Assembly: GCF_026151205.1 (NCBI RefSeq)
Contig: NC_087079.1
Coordinates: 186,001 to 250,000, forward strand
Direction: 5' to 3'
Length of the DNA stretch: 64,000 nucleotides
Origin: Bolinopsis microptera
Taxonomy: Eukaryota > Ctenophora > Tentaculata > Lobata > Bolinopsidae
Positions 47,906 to 62,961 of the stretch are shown here, one piece after another; the first letter of the stretch is position 1, and each line of letters opens with the position of its first letter. The notes below the pieces were generated by a model. That model saw only the letters and a list, made by a program, of their open reading frames with translations. It ran no database searches and was not told where the DNA came from. Made by a program: the position numbers and the translations under genes.

Positions 47906-50900
47906 CTAATGGTGGTTGCCCTCTGTTTTGATGGTGTTAACCATGGATAGAGCAGAGGGGTTGGACATGGCGAGGGTTGTGGCAGCATTGAACGACTGGT
48001 GAGACAGTGTGCTGAAATGATATCATCTGTTAGTTAAATTGTTGGTATTATTAGAGTCATGTCAAGCAGTCTCGACAGGACGGGAGGTCACGAGGTAAGT
48101 TAGTATGTTAGGACTTGGGAGAGGTCCTGAAGACTTACGTCTAAAACTTTAACTTTGTTCTTAACTTAACCCTGACATCTCTGTTAAAGTGTTAAATATG
48201 TGCACTTGTGCAGGTAAAACGCAACAAGAGCAAAGTCTACATGAAGATATTATAACCAGGATATAATTACCTGAAGATGTGAGAGTTTATAGCCTGAGTG
48301 AGGTTGGGAGAAAGACTCCGGCTCCCGGAGGCGGAGATGGTGGGGAGAGGTACGTGGGTGGGGTAGTAGGTGGTACTTGCTGGCACTGCTGGCTTCGGCT
48401 TTGCTTTACGACAACAATCCGTTATTGTTACCTGGGTTAATATGGTGGATGGAAGTTGAGTAATTTAACTAAGAATATTATATACTTATCTAGCTTGAAA
48501 CTGAGCAATTAAACTATATATATATATCAGCTGAATATTGTACTGTATATGCATAAAAGGTGTTAAAAGCACATTAAACTGGCATGGCATTGAGCGACTT
48601 TAAACTTGCATCAGACTGATATTAAAGAGCGGCAAATTGACAAACCTTGAGCTTCTGCCATATCTCCTCCTCAATACGTGTCTTAATTCTCTCCCGCATA
48701 TCGTCATCTACAACATTGTCATCAACATCCACCGGGAATACAGTGAAATATAAACCTGAACAGTTATCTGAATTAGTAAAATAATCCATGATACATATTT
48801 ACATCGAGGATTGTGAATAAAAAAGTACAGTTGAGCTGTAAAAAGAGTCCTATCTTCTCTTCCGCTAATCGCGTTTTTATAATCTAGTCCCAATCTAATA
48901 CGCCGAGAACGCAATTGCGATTTCAATAATTAGAAACTTTCCGTTTCGTTGTACATGAAAGCTCACTTCAATTTTGGCGAATTTGCTACAGTATGAAAAA
49001 GGAATAATTATTCAAGGAGCATGATCTAGCAGATTACTTTGTGCATTCATTGATTGAACAGCTCACTCCGCAAGCAACTTACTCCGCAGGATGTTGGTGT
49101 GACTAGGATCCAGGCGAGTGTAACTCTTCCCCTCGTAATCTGGGATCAGGTTCTTAACCAGCATGGTGATGAGCTTTGTTTGAGGGTGAGCGCAGTTCCT
49201 CGCCTTGGTGATGATGCTGTACAACTGTGACTTGGCAATTGAGATGTCGTCCCCGAAATGCACTGAAATAGTGACTGATTAGTGACTGATCGGTGACTTA
49301 TATAGTTTCAACAGACCAGATATGAGAGTCTGGAGTCTGGAACCTAGGTGGCTGGTAAGTGATTGCAAAAGAAATGTAAGTACTTGTAGTTATAATACGC
49401 AGGAACACTTGCCAGGTTCGCCGGTTCGGACTCGGAAAGATGGACTATTTCTGCGAGCAATTTACGGTACAGCTTCTCAATCATAAAATCTAATCATGAT
49501 AATTATTTTCAGTTCTGTATTAAAGATTAAAGATGTCCGTGTCGCATCTTTAATTTATGCTCAACAGCTTTTGGTAATGAAATATTTGGTATAGAAGTTA
49601 TGTAGTTATGTAATACTTACAAGTTCTGCCTAAATGAACACATTGCACCAATATTTATATATGAAATTAAAAAGTTAAAATCTAGTTAGGACTTAGTAGT
49701 TAGTATCGATAAAAATTGTAGATGAATATTGGGATGACAGGAAATGGTTATCCCAAGAGTTATTAAGGGCAAGTTTACTCTTGAACACAGTTTCTATATT
49801 CTGTGGAGCTTCTGTGCGTTGGGCCACTCTTGGGTCCGATATTTTTACCACTATTTACCCCGGCCCTGGACCTCTTGTGATCGAAATATAACGTCGGGGC
49901 AGTAAAATACCACGTAAAACAGCAATCATATTCCTTAAACCAGTGACTTTATGTCGATCTGATAAGATATAAGATTTGCGGATTCTTACGACTTAACTAA
50001 ACCGCCGCGGTCTCTAATCATGGTTATACGATAAGTGTATACTGTCGCGTCGTAATGTCGCCTCAAACTCATCTCCTAATTTGGTATGATAAGAATCAGA
50101 AACATGAACATAGACGGCTAGGTTTACTTTTATAAATTTGCGATTCATTAGATGTGGCAAATAAGGTGGCGTCGAAAGCGGAGATTTCCCAAATCAAAGC
50201 TAAGGCTTTCGAGTTTCGTTTTCTAACTAGTAAAATATTGAGCGGCTGCAACTGCAGGTCTTGTGTCAAACAGTTGGGCGCGTATTAGTATCTGTGAGAT
50301 ATTATTCAATTAAATATAAGTAACCTAAGAAACTTTTCATATTGAACTAAAGGATTTATAGAAAATCTTTGAAGTTAGCTTCCTAAGTGCAGTGCATCTA
50401 CCTAACTAAGTCTTTGTGACCGAATACGTCATGATTTTTGGTATGAAGTAATTCAAGGTAAAATCTTTGAATAAACCAGAAAAAAATTGATAACCCGGGT
50501 ATAGCTGAACGCAAATAGCACGTCAGAAATCACTTTGCTACAGAGTAATATAACGTCAATCACCGACCACACCTTCAATTCCTTCACTCAATAGGTACTT
50601 GAGATCACGGATCATTACAAAGATTCTATTGCCCAGCCCGAGCTTGCACATGTACACTATTAGCCAAGACAGGTGGGCTGAAGACTGATGTAAATGTGAT
50701 AAAACTTACTAATATCGTCGAATTCAGTTCCCTTGGTAGCGATCCCAGTAGGGCACTTCTCCGTACGGTTGCCGTCTAGGAGGGACTGATGAGGCCCACC
50801 CCCTCCTCGGTTCTGGATTGCTAAAGCTATAGCGTTCACCAACTGAAATATCGTACGTCAGCTACCAAACTTTCTAATTGGAACCATTTATAATTAAATA

Positions 50901-52447
50901 GTCGTGTTTATTTGATAAAACCATAGATTTTATATAAACTGATAAAACTAACTTTTAAAAGTGGATGACAGATATGTTTATTATCATGAGTTGGAATGAA
51001 CTTTACGAATGAACTTTACGAAGGCTTATCTACCATGTTAACACATGTTAACACATGTTAACACATCTCCTGCTACAGGAAGTCCGGAAGTCGTTAGTCT
51101 AATGACGCATTTGTAAAGTTTGTATGAAATATGATCATGATCTTAGCTCCGGAGTCCGGTTCATAAAGTATAAGATCGCCAAATGAAGTAATTTGAAGGC
51201 CGGGGTTTTACTTTAAACCTAATTAAAATAATAAATACTGGTGTTCGAGTCAACTCCTCGGCATCAGCTAACTATAATACGGCTCTAAGCTCTTGCTAAA
51301 CAATCTAACTATTTAAAACCGGTGTTTATGTCTTTTCATCTTACAGATGTTTATTCCACCATTAAGCTCCCAACGAATCCTTAAACCACATCTTAAACAT
51401 CACTCTACAGATCGCATTCTTCAACGTCAAAGGATACAAGGTCGAGGGATAGACTATCCTTTCCCCACTGCAGAATTAGGACACCTTTAAGTTGATCCTT
51501 CCAATATGTAGACTCAATTGTAAATCGTTCATTCTGACTCGTTAACCAAGGGGAGGATTAATATCGCTTGACACCACAACGGCAAGAATAACGCTTTAAT
51601 ACCCAATTCACAATCACAACTACATATTACATAACTTGAATACCAGTTTGAAATATTTAAAATTAGCAATGGCCACCGTGCTTCACATGATAAACAATCT
51701 TAAAAATGATAAACAATCTTAGAAATCGCAATATACATGTATATGGGGAAGAAAAATCTCAAAAAAGATAAACGGGAATTTATGTGAATTCTTTTTTTAA
51801 GCTGTAAGACTAAGAGGATTGCATCTCATGGGTTATAAGGCAGTGCCGCCTTCAAAAAGCAATTTACTCTTGACATTTGAAATGACAAATCCGAGATTGG
51901 TTTTGGTGGATAGAGCAGTTAAGCTGTATACAATTCAAACTTCTTTTGTGCAAATGTGGAAATAAAAAAGTGTGGTGATAAAAATGCGGTAAAGTGCGTT
52001 AATTTCACCTCATCAGGGGAGTTCTCCATGGAGGCAGTAGAACAGTAAGGGTGAACTGAAGACCGCAACTTCTGGGAGCCTGGTGTCGAGTAACTGAAAC
52101 TATTCAGCTTTTGCGTCGCAGACTGCTGAAATGGTCAGTGGTTATTGAGATGAATGAAAAATATCTCAGCTGTAAAAAATGGTAAAAAATGAATCATGAA
52201 TGGTTTAAACTGTCTCACACTGCCGTAGCATTAAAACATTTGAAACTTAAACTGAACGTTTTATCGTCTAATGAGAAAGTTAGCAGTACTAGTCAGCTCA
52301 TACCGGAAGGTGTAGAAGATACTGCATGATAGCGCAGTGATCCCTCTTCAGCTGTTCCAGTTCTACCTTCAGACCGTGTATTATCTCCTGAAGAGTCTCT
52401 ATACTGTCCGTCACCTTGGTAACCTTGCCGTCTAGCTCTACAACCTC
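47906..52447 (-). CDS. Coiled-coil protein with probable BEN domain (5' end missing)
   Basis: Six phase-consistent exons: 52447-52304, 50842-50710, 49262-49083, 48755-48646, 48431-48271, 48011-47906, giving about 277 residues to the stop. The first exon encodes a heptad-like coiled coil (VTKVTDSIETLQEIIHGLKV). Exons 3-4 encode FGDDISIAKSQLYSIITKAR ... YTRLDPSHTNILR ... YFTVFPVDVDD ... RIEEEIWQKLK. The G-x-x-I start, the LDP near the end and a following helix plus FP resemble the BEN domain, a DNA-binding fold often joined to a coiled coil in chromatin repressors. The tail is Pro/Ser/Thr-rich and ends with a VNTIKTEG sequence. The fifth exon can alternatively read through its donor to a TAA at 48267. 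No start codon exon was found; it may be in or beyond the gap at 53428. The BEN call is by pattern only. Confidence 0.65.
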
Positions 52448-53427
52448 CTGGAAATACAAGAGTGAAAGTGAAACTAGAATATATAGAGTGAAACTGAAAT
52501 CGAAACTAGAAGACTAGATGGACAGTAAAAATCATAGACTGACAGGTATATTTATGGTTATATAGTTCTATTAATAGTTATACAGTGAAATATATTATAT
52601 GCCGAGCGTCAAATGAAGTCACGCAACCCACCTCGGTCTAATAGTCCCCATTTAACTGCTCCACTAGCAGCCTAGACTAGTCCACCTCCAACTACCCGTC
52701 CTCAATACTCATATAAATATATCATCAATATAATATGTGGGAGTGTAATCAATGTGAATATATCTGGAAATTATAGATCCTGTAAGGTGTCCTATCTTGC
52801 ACGTGAAAATGTACCGATATAATATATATTATATGATATATATCATATATGTGTGATGTGTATTATGAATGCGTGGATCTCATGATATATATCAAAGAAT
52901 AGTCCATTGGTTCACGGATATCTAGCACAACTTGCTTGACACATTATGAATATATCTCCACTGATGGACACGTAAATAAAACTTTAAACGTCGCGAAACG
53001 GATAAATTCGGAGCGTTAAAATGTCAAGAATAAAACTCTAGACTAGAATTCAACCAGCATTCGGTAAATGTTAAATAATGTCCATTCTTCCTTCAATAGT
53101 ATCTCCTTTAAATAGTATCTCCGTTAAATAATGTGTACGGATACGTGACGTGCTATCCAGGAATAAAAGTGTTCTAGATGATCCAAATAATATGTAAGTC
53201 AAATCTCTCATACTCCTTGAGACCTTGAACAGCGGACCAATACAAACGGGTAAATTTCTGAAAGGTCTCAGAATTTAAAAATTCAGGCAGAAGGTTTCAT
53301 AATTCTATCATAATATGCCAAGAAGCCCATCTACAAGTGGGATACTAGCTTTTCGTTCACTTCCTCTAACATTATAAACTGGTGGTATTGAAAAAGATAT
53401 AAAGTAAATGAAGTTAAATAACAAAAG

Positions 53428-53527
53428 NNNNNNNNNNNNNNNNNNNNNNNNNNNNNNNNNNNNNNNNNNNNNNNNNNNNNNNNNNNNNNNNNNNNNNNNN
53501 NNNNNNNNNNNNNNNNNNNNNNNNNNN
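53428..53527. other. Assembly gap (100 N)
   Basis: Exactly 100 N, a length usually used for gaps of unknown size. It lies between the 3'-most PI4K2 exon found and the 5'-most exon of the BEN-like gene, both of which are incomplete on the gap side. Confidence 0.98.
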
Positions 53528-53876
53528 TTGATAAGTAAGCAAGATCCTACAGTACAGAGAAAGGTATATTCTATAGAATATCATTTAAAAAGTGAATGTA
53601 TAGCAGCTATTTTTGGCAGCAATTCTCTAAGATATGCAGATAAGGGGTCATATTCTGCTTAATGCTTTCAGCGTGCAATATTACGTTATCTGTGTATTGT
53701 ATTTCAGAATGATAAGAACCGGCACTGGAGTGCAAGTGGTTCTAAATATTCTACCGCTTCATACTTTATGGAAATTGATAAAAACCTGTTAATGGAATTT
53801 TGCCTAAACAGGATACAGCTGAATTTACAACACGAAACTGGAAATGAAACAGAAAAATAAGCACCCATTATCTTAC

Positions 53877-56387
<2,511 letters not shown>

Positions 56388-57750
56388 ATGAGACTTTTCA
56401 GTCTCAACCTAAATTATATTCAGCTGTGATTATATTTTTTACAGTTTGATGGCGAATTTTGAACGTACGATGGTTGTTTACAACAACCAACAACTTAGAA
56501 AATTTACCCAGTAAATATTCCAATGAAATAACCTTACAACCTCAATGCAAAGTGCTTGTCCAATGTCCATGTTTAGTGGCATATCAAAGGGCCCTGCTGA
56601 CCCTGCTGTCAGCAGAGGTGGCACCATCTTAGGGGGTGCCAAGTTGCCATTTGAATGAGGGATAATTTTGAAAAACTGAGGTAGTACTAGCAAAACTGCG
56701 CATGCCCTTTGTTACGCCACTGTCCCCCCTCCCACCCCCCTGCCCGGCTCTCATCATTCAATAATCACTCAATTCATGGTCGCATAATCCTAATGATGTC
56801 CTTAGCTAACATCAGGAATCAATGGCACATCTTCTCCTTGGTTGACTCAGCCGAATGATAGGAAACTTAATTTTGGGTTAAATGAGGAGGGGTACCTGTT
56901 AAAAGTTCAAGAAACTTCCTAGGATACCCCTTCAGTGCATACTGTAAACATAATACTATTAACTATTGTTAATACTATTGAATATCATCAAATATTCTGT
57001 ATTCTTCTTTGAATGGATTTTTTCAAAAATGAAAATTTACTGTCCATTGAGCTAAAGATTTATAGCACCACTGACTTCTAAAATGTTTCGAAATATTTAC
57101 CAAGTTAAGATTCACTGTACAAAAGATAGAGAGTCCCTTTACCCTTTTTTTAAATCAATATTTAGCTAAATTCTTTGTGCTTGACCACTTGCAATACAAC
57201 TTTGGACTTGGATTCACAAAATATTGATGTCACTTTCAATTTTATCAAATACATTTTTAATTTTAAAAGATTTTATAAGTAATTGTTTTTTGCACGCATT
57301 AAGTTGCATTACACACTGCGTACAACAAATTAAATCTATAAATAAAATAAAATTTATAAATAAATAAACTATAATTAACAAAGAAAGAATATGCATTAAC
57401 TAGCTTGCCAGTTGTTAGTTTATGGCTCGCTTCTCTCATCACGATCGATATGCATGTGCACATGCAAAAAGTGGGAAGAGCGCTCCACCGCGCATGAAAG
57501 GGAGTGACGTGCCAGGTAAAATATAAACCCTGCTTGTTTGAATAATTAAAAAATTTTAGGAGCTGGAAAATTAAGTTTGGCTCGCTATTTATACCCTGCT
57601 CAGCATTAATTTAGTTTATTTAATTTTAATTTAAGGTGAGCAGCATGAAATTGAAAAGCAAACTTTTTATACTACTTTCATGTTTAACTGCACTGCACTA
57701 ATTTAACTGTCATGAAGCTGAAGATGCATTAGCTAATATAGGTGAAACCA
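56388..57750. other. Region upstream of PI4K2, no gene seen
   Basis: AT-rich, with C-rich transposon-edge-like sequence near 56725-56745. It should hold the PI4K2 promoter (minus strand). Short frames lack motifs. Confidence 0.4.
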
Positions 57751-57754
57751 AGCT

Positions 57755-59200
57755 TACTGGGCCGCGCTCAGCCTGTCATTCCACAGCTAATCTCTATTCT
57801 TTATGTTTATGAACATGATAGCCTGAGGTCCCCAGGTATGACCGAGCTTGCTTGATCTGTCCAGAGCCCTTGCACTTGTAGTGGGACGCGCGGCGCCCGC
57901 CTCCCGGCGGTAAACAAGCGCGCCCGCAGTGGTGCGAACGCACATGGTTAAATGAATGATCGAGCTAATATGTAATATAATATAATAGGTGAAACTGAGT
58001 TAATAGTCATTACCAGTGCGCGGTTTCACTTGTAGACTACAGGTAAAGCCGCGCACGTACGTACTGTTAACTGCTATTAGCTCGGTTTTACCTGTTAGCT
58101 CGGTCTCAACTTTCATTTAGTTCATATGTAGTTACATGATTTTAACACAATAAGCTATTAAAGCTGTTCAAAAATAGATGAGTGCGCGCGCGAAACTAGA
58201 GGTTATATATAGTAAAACTGTACTAATAGTAAAACTGTACACTTTTATTATTATATTAATGATTAAGTTACGTTTGTCATTTGTGTTTTGGGCGTGCGGG
58301 CGCGCATGTTGTTAGCCAGTAGTGCGGTCTGATTCTATCAACTGTGAACCTCGCAATTCGCATCGCATGGTTCACGATACACGATGCCCCCTCCGCGCGT
58401 AGTAACACTTTACTTTGCATGTAGCTAGTGCAGCCGCTACAGCGAGGAGCTGAGGCATGTGCATGCTGGTGTTTTAGCAAAATTGTAAACATTTCGCCCC
58501 GGCCCGGTTTATTTTTCAGGATTGTAAGCAAATGTTGCAAAAATTTACCTGGGGACCTCAGGCTATCATGTTTAGGCGGAATGACAGGCAGATCGCGGCC
58601 CAATATTAACGGGTAATACTCGTGAAATATCTGTTCCATATATTAGGACCGTCGCGGACGAGTCCAACTCGGCGCGCGTCTTGGTAGGTTGTAAACCTAC
58701 AATTGGCCCAGTAACGCAAAAAATCTCATCAGACTGCATCAGCATGTAATTTGAATGTTAAAGGACTTCGCCGCTTCGACGCGCCGCGCAAACTAGCATT
58801 CTTGCTTAGCTTCGCATCGTCGATCGTTGCTTTGCCTTGCCCTTGCAGAGCAACGATTTCGATGGGTTGACATCGTCAATCAACATGTAATTTATAAGAT
58901 GTTTTTGCAAAATTGTAACATTTGCGCATACGGAGCAGCTTATATAACTTTTGCGCCATTTCACATTTTGTGTCTGATCTTGCTACACGTTGTATATACC
59001 TCTCTCGTGCATTCGAAGCGTGCACTCCAGCCGCGGTCTGCTTTCAGCGTGTGTCAAGTCTTGTAGGTTAATAACCTACCAGGACGCGCGCCGAGTTGGA
59101 CTTGTTAATTGCAGACGGTTCGAGTTGGACTCGTTGACGGTCTTAATATTTGAAACAAATATTTTACGAGTATCACCCGTTAACAGTTAAGTCAAGTCTG
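57755..59200. repeat. GC-rich dispersed modules (third cluster)
   Basis: Carries the TGATAGCCTGAGGTCCCCAG module (57812) with an inverted copy near 58552-58590. It also has the CCAGAGCCCTTGCACTTGTA module (57862-57950), a GTGCGCGGTTT/AAAGCCGCGCAC hairpin (58016-58052), the AGCAACGAT...GATTGACGATGTCAA hairpin half (58795-58885), and GCGCGCCGAGTTGGACT modules at 59088 and inverted at 58660. No supportable ORF; apparent frames are composition artefacts. Confidence 0.78.
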
Positions 59201-59668
59201 AACTGGGAGTGGGGCGACATTCGCTTACAATTTTGAAAAGAAAACATCTACTGCATGTCGCATGAGTGCATCTCAAATAGCCGAAAACAAAATCGACAAA
59301 AATGTATTATATCGCGCGTAACATCAACTGGCAGCACAATAAACAATAAAATGACTAGCTCCTATTAGTATTACTATTAGTATTACGGTTATATAAAGCA
59401 CAAGCTAGCTTTACCATGCCTAGCTTGAGCTGCACGGTTTATGGTTCTACTTCTAAAATGTGAATGCTCATGTTTCTCTTATATATATTATACAACCCTG
59501 GCGCGTGGGGACACGTTTTTGCTAGTAGTTGGCTACATTATTTTACGGGTATCGAATCTCGCGACTTCAACGAAGTCCTGGGGACACGTTTTCAATAGTT
59601 GATAATATTTTCAGCCCCTATCGTTTTAAGCATCGTTAGGGCTTTCCCAAAAACTAACTCTCATCATC

Positions 59669-59754
59669 CTAGGATAATCGTGTGTCGCACAGCATCTCTT
59701 TCAGTAACGAGAGTAGTCGCATGCAGTCCAGAATGACGTGTACGTTTCGGTCAC
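59669..59754 (-). CDS. Candidate 3'-terminal exon of an unidentified gene
   Basis: After a good acceptor (TTTTTCCACAG, minus strand) an open frame in phase 1 reads DRNVHVILDCMRLLSLLKEM and ends at TAG (59669-59671). The Leu-rich, helix-like composition looks coding, but I do not recognise the family and found no upstream exon. It may be chance. Confidence 0.25.
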
Positions 59755-60326
59755 CTGTGGAAAAAGGAAGTGAGATATCAAAAATCTGAGAAAAACCCGT
59801 TGGATAAAAGCCTTTCAGGTAGGTGCTAGTCAAGATTTCATCTCTTTAGACCTTAAGGTGGCTTCTAACACCTCGTAAAAAGTTTTCAAAAGTAAAATTA
59901 ACTCGCGACTATAAAAAACAACAAAAACGTGTCCCCAATTTGCTTTTTTGAGCGCGCCGAGATCACAGATCAGCGCACCCAGCTGATCTAGCTACTATGA
60001 ACAGACACACAACAATATCAGAGCAGTCACATTTTTGATGGTGATTAATACTTTAATAACATTCCACAACAAGGCAACCATTAACTATGTAGTGTGTACC
60101 GTGTGCAGTGTGAAGTATAATATAGAGTTGGCATGAAGTTAACAGTTTACTTATCACGAAGTTTAATTAGAAGATAAGGAAAATATTGTATTGTTATCTG
60201 TCAAAGGAATTTAATGTATTCTAACAACTTGTTCTTATAATAACTAATCAATGAACCACATACAGGGTTGGTGTGAGTGTAAGAATTTGTGTGAGAAGAT
60301 ATAGAGAAGCAAAATTCAACATCACT

Positions 60327-60446
60327 GTACACGGCCATACTCGGCTGAATACACCCCATCTCGTTCGATCTGGGAAGTCAAGCAAATGCAAGCCGGGTTA
60401 GTACTTGGATGGGTGACCGCCTGGAAATTCCCGGTGCCGTATCCTT
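60327..60446 (+). rRNA. 5S rRNA-like sequence (single copy, possibly pseudogene or 5S-derived SINE)
   Basis: About 120 bases match 5S rRNA from end to end: ACGGCCATAC near the 5' end, CCATCTCG, AAGTCAAGCA, GGTTAGTACTTGGATGGGTG, ACCGCCTGG and a GTGCCGTATCC end. A TTTT run at 60445-60448 could act as Pol III terminator. Helix I pairs mostly, with mismatches near the outer end. The box A region (AAGCAAATGCAAGC) departs from the usual AAGC-GGTCGGGC form. No second copy or array is in the window. 5S genes normally occur in tandem clusters, so a dispersed pseudogene or the head of a SINE3-type retroposon is possible. Confidence 0.8.
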
Positions 60447-60449
60447 TTG

Positions 60450-61272
60450 TTATATTTTTGAAGAATTGCTTTACTGAACAGAAGAATTGTTGTATGGCTT
60501 TTACAGAATTGCAGTGATTATTAAGAATATCATTGTATCCTAAGCAATATAGTCTATGTTCAAACGGAAGGAAATATTTCCAAATGTCAGAATAACATTG
60601 CTTAGAATAGTACAGCTACTAAGTTTTGTCTGAAAAGGGCTTTTTTGTTTCATTCTAAGATCTATCTTAAACATTCTGCTTAAAATTAACTAGAATGTAT
60701 TCTTAATCTAAGTAAACTATAGGTAAAAATATAATATTAATCATAAGCTAAAATGTACTAATCTTTGTATTCTAAATGGGGAAAAAGAAGAAACATTGTC
60801 AGTCAGTCGAGAAAATTGTCAGTCAGGCTATATGGCAGCTTTGTAGATGTTGTGACTATGCTAGTAGTGGTCCCAGGCTTGCGACCGGAATTGCGGTGTT
60901 AAATCGATTTAATGGTACCAACGATCCACCTCCCACTTGTTGTTTGGTACTTAGCATTAATAGTGTTAGCTGTAGCCATTTATAGCAAGAATCTTAAAAC
61001 TAAAGGGGATGACAAGGAAAAGAGGAAGGAAAAAGAATAACGGGACAAACAATTAATTGAAGTATTTATAGGAGCATTAGATATTGTAATTACAAGCTTC
61101 AATAATAAATCACTGACTAAAACTTCTAATTAAAATGACACTTGGTACGCTCGCCCATTTTCACTGGTCAGTCTGAACTTCGGTTTAGCACGTTGTACAC
61201 TTATTCACCTAAGATTCAGAATTTGTTCAGTTTAGCAGAGTTAGTACCCGTGTTTCAATAAATCAAAAGATA
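60450..61272. other. Spacer between the 5S-like sequence and the RT element
   Basis: AT-rich. A 70-codon plus frame starts at 60776 with a Lys-rich stretch but has no family resemblance. The part above about 61020 may be the 3' UTR of the minus-strand retroelement. Confidence 0.4.
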
Positions 61273-62961
61273 TCAGGGGAGTTCTTTAATAATGTTACGG
61301 TCATCTAGAATACCGAACTTCCTGAAAACGTTATCATATTTCCTCAGACAACGTTTAATGCCTTTAATCAGTCTATCACGGCTATATCCTCTATCAATTA
61401 GAATTTTGAATATTTTGTGAAGATGGGAGGTAAAGATATCCAATCTAGTGCAAACATTACCATATCTAAGAACTTGACTTGAAAAAACGTTGTAGCCAAC
61501 CTCGGTTGGGATGTTACTGTGAGGAAATGTAAGGGATACAACATGAAAATTAAAATCATCAGTTTTGTTATACACTGATATTTCTAGTCCTTCTGTGGAA
61601 ATATTAATATTTAAATCAAGGTAGTTAATGATTTTATTATTTGAACCAGCTCGCTCCATCTCCAATGAATTAGGATAAATATCTTTAATCAATTTATGAA
61701 AGTTAAGGTAGTTAATAATAGATAAATCGTCAACATATCGTTTATTATTGGATAATATCTTTGCTAATCCCATTTTCTTTTCCTGAAGTAAACGTTTCAT
61801 ATAATTAAATTCCTTTTTGCCAACAGTGAGATCAGCTATAGGGGAACTTGAATTTCCACCCATAGGAATACCCTTGGTTTGTATGAATACAATCCCACCG
61901 AAGACGACATAAGTGTTATAAATAATAAATTTAACAGCCTCTTTTAGGTCATCTTGACTAAAGCAGGCATGACAATCATAGGTTTTATTGGAAAAGAAAC
62001 ATGTATTACTGTCTCTTTTAGAAATACAAATATATCTATTACGGTCTGAAAATATTAAATCAACAACTTCATTAATCATATTCTCTACTTCAATCAAGTC
62101 TAATCTGGTATAAAGAGTAGTAAAATCATATACTTGTATATTATAAACATCGCTATTTTTGATAGCTTCAAGGAATTCACTTGAGGAATCTATGCTCCAA
62201 AACATGTTTATACCGCTGTTGTTGTAGATTGCCTCGCAGTATTTCTTGAAGTATTTCCTCAAAAGTTTCAGACAACAGTTAACTTGGACGTTAAGTTGTT
62301 TCGTAACGCAAAAACGGGCACCTGCAATGAACCTCGCCTTGTAAGGGTTCTTATGAAGCTTAGGGTTCCAGAAGATGCGTGCTAGTCGCAAGTTTTTATC
62401 TTCAACTTGTACATTAAATCTCTCCTTTAGACTCTCAGATATTTTATTGACATAATGAGTCTCGTCTTCGCTACAGGGTTTATATGTATCATTACCTATA
62501 CATTCTAGAGTATTAGGATCAAAACCCATTTCATTGACAAGAGTTTTTACATAAAACTTTTTACAAATAAATGAAAAATTACCAGAAGCTTTGTCGATAC
62601 TACAAATAATGTATTTACTTTTCAGCAATTTAAGACTTCTTTTAACATCATCTTTTTCCAGTGTGTTTTCTTTTATTTCAAATGTTTCAGGAAAGTTTTT
62701 CTTGTAATATTCAATACGATTGGAAACTATTGATAACACTTTTTCCTTCCAATCGCTGAACTTTACTTCTTTTTGACAGTACTTTCTACTTTTTGATTTT
62801 ATAAATTTATCGACAGCTTCGGTAACTGACATATATATCTCATCTGGAGATTTAAATGTGGGAATTCTGTATTTACAACCGTAGGAAAGTACTTCCCTAA
62901 GTTCAACATTATCAACAATATCTAAATTACCAGTAACTACATGTCCATTAGCCCGGTTCAT
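61273..62961 (-). CDS. Reverse transcriptase of Penelope-like affinity, no endonuclease seen
   Basis: 562 uninterrupted codons. RT motifs in order: an early ICSIDKASGNFSFICKK block, FWNPKLHKNPYKARFIAG, palm motif A VYDFTTLYTRLD, motif B IQTKGIPMGGNSSSPIADL, motif C RYVDDLSIIN, and thumb INYLDLNINISTEGLEISVY followed by LTFPHSNIP and a basic tail IKGIKRCLRKY. YVDD and both catalytic Asp positions are intact. No GIY-YIG domain is encoded after the thumb, unlike the element at 12636-14510. The ORF begins MNRANGHVVTGNLDIVDN. Related animal RTs that I know of carry a longer leader before the HVVTG block, so this copy is probably 5'-truncated near 62990. Codon use is AT-rich like the host background. 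Confidence 0.85.
   Translation of the reverse strand: MNRANGHVVTGNLDIVDNVELREVLSYGCKYRIPTFKSPDEIYMSVTEAVDKFIKSKSRKYCQKEVKFSDWKEKVLSIVSNRIEYYKKNFPETFEIKENTLEKDDVKRSLKLLKSKYIICSIDKASGNFSFICKKFYVKTLVNEMGFDPNTLECIGNDTYKPCSEDETHYVNKISESLKERFNVQVEDKNLRLARIFWNPKLHKNPYKARFIAGARFCVTKQLNVQVNCCLKLLRKYFKKYCEAIYNNSGINMFWSIDSSSEFLEAIKNSDVYNIQVYDFTTLYTRLDLIEVENMINEVVDLIFSDRNRYICISKRDSNTCFFSNKTYDCHACFSQDDLKEAVKFIIYNTYVVFGGIVFIQTKGIPMGGNSSSPIADLTVGKKEFNYMKRLLQEKKMGLAKILSNNKRYVDDLSIINYLNFHKLIKDIYPNSLEMERAGSNNKIINYLDLNINISTEGLEISVYNKTDDFNFHVVSLTFPHSNIPTEVGYNVFSSQVLRYGNVCTRLDIFTSHLHKIFKILIDRGYSRDRLIKGIKRCLRKYDNVFRKFGILDDRNIIKELP

Noticed and set aside
58277-58639. 120-codon minus-strand ORF in the GC-rich repeat cluster
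   Set aside because: Composed of dispersed repeat modules also found non-coding at 37-39 kb.
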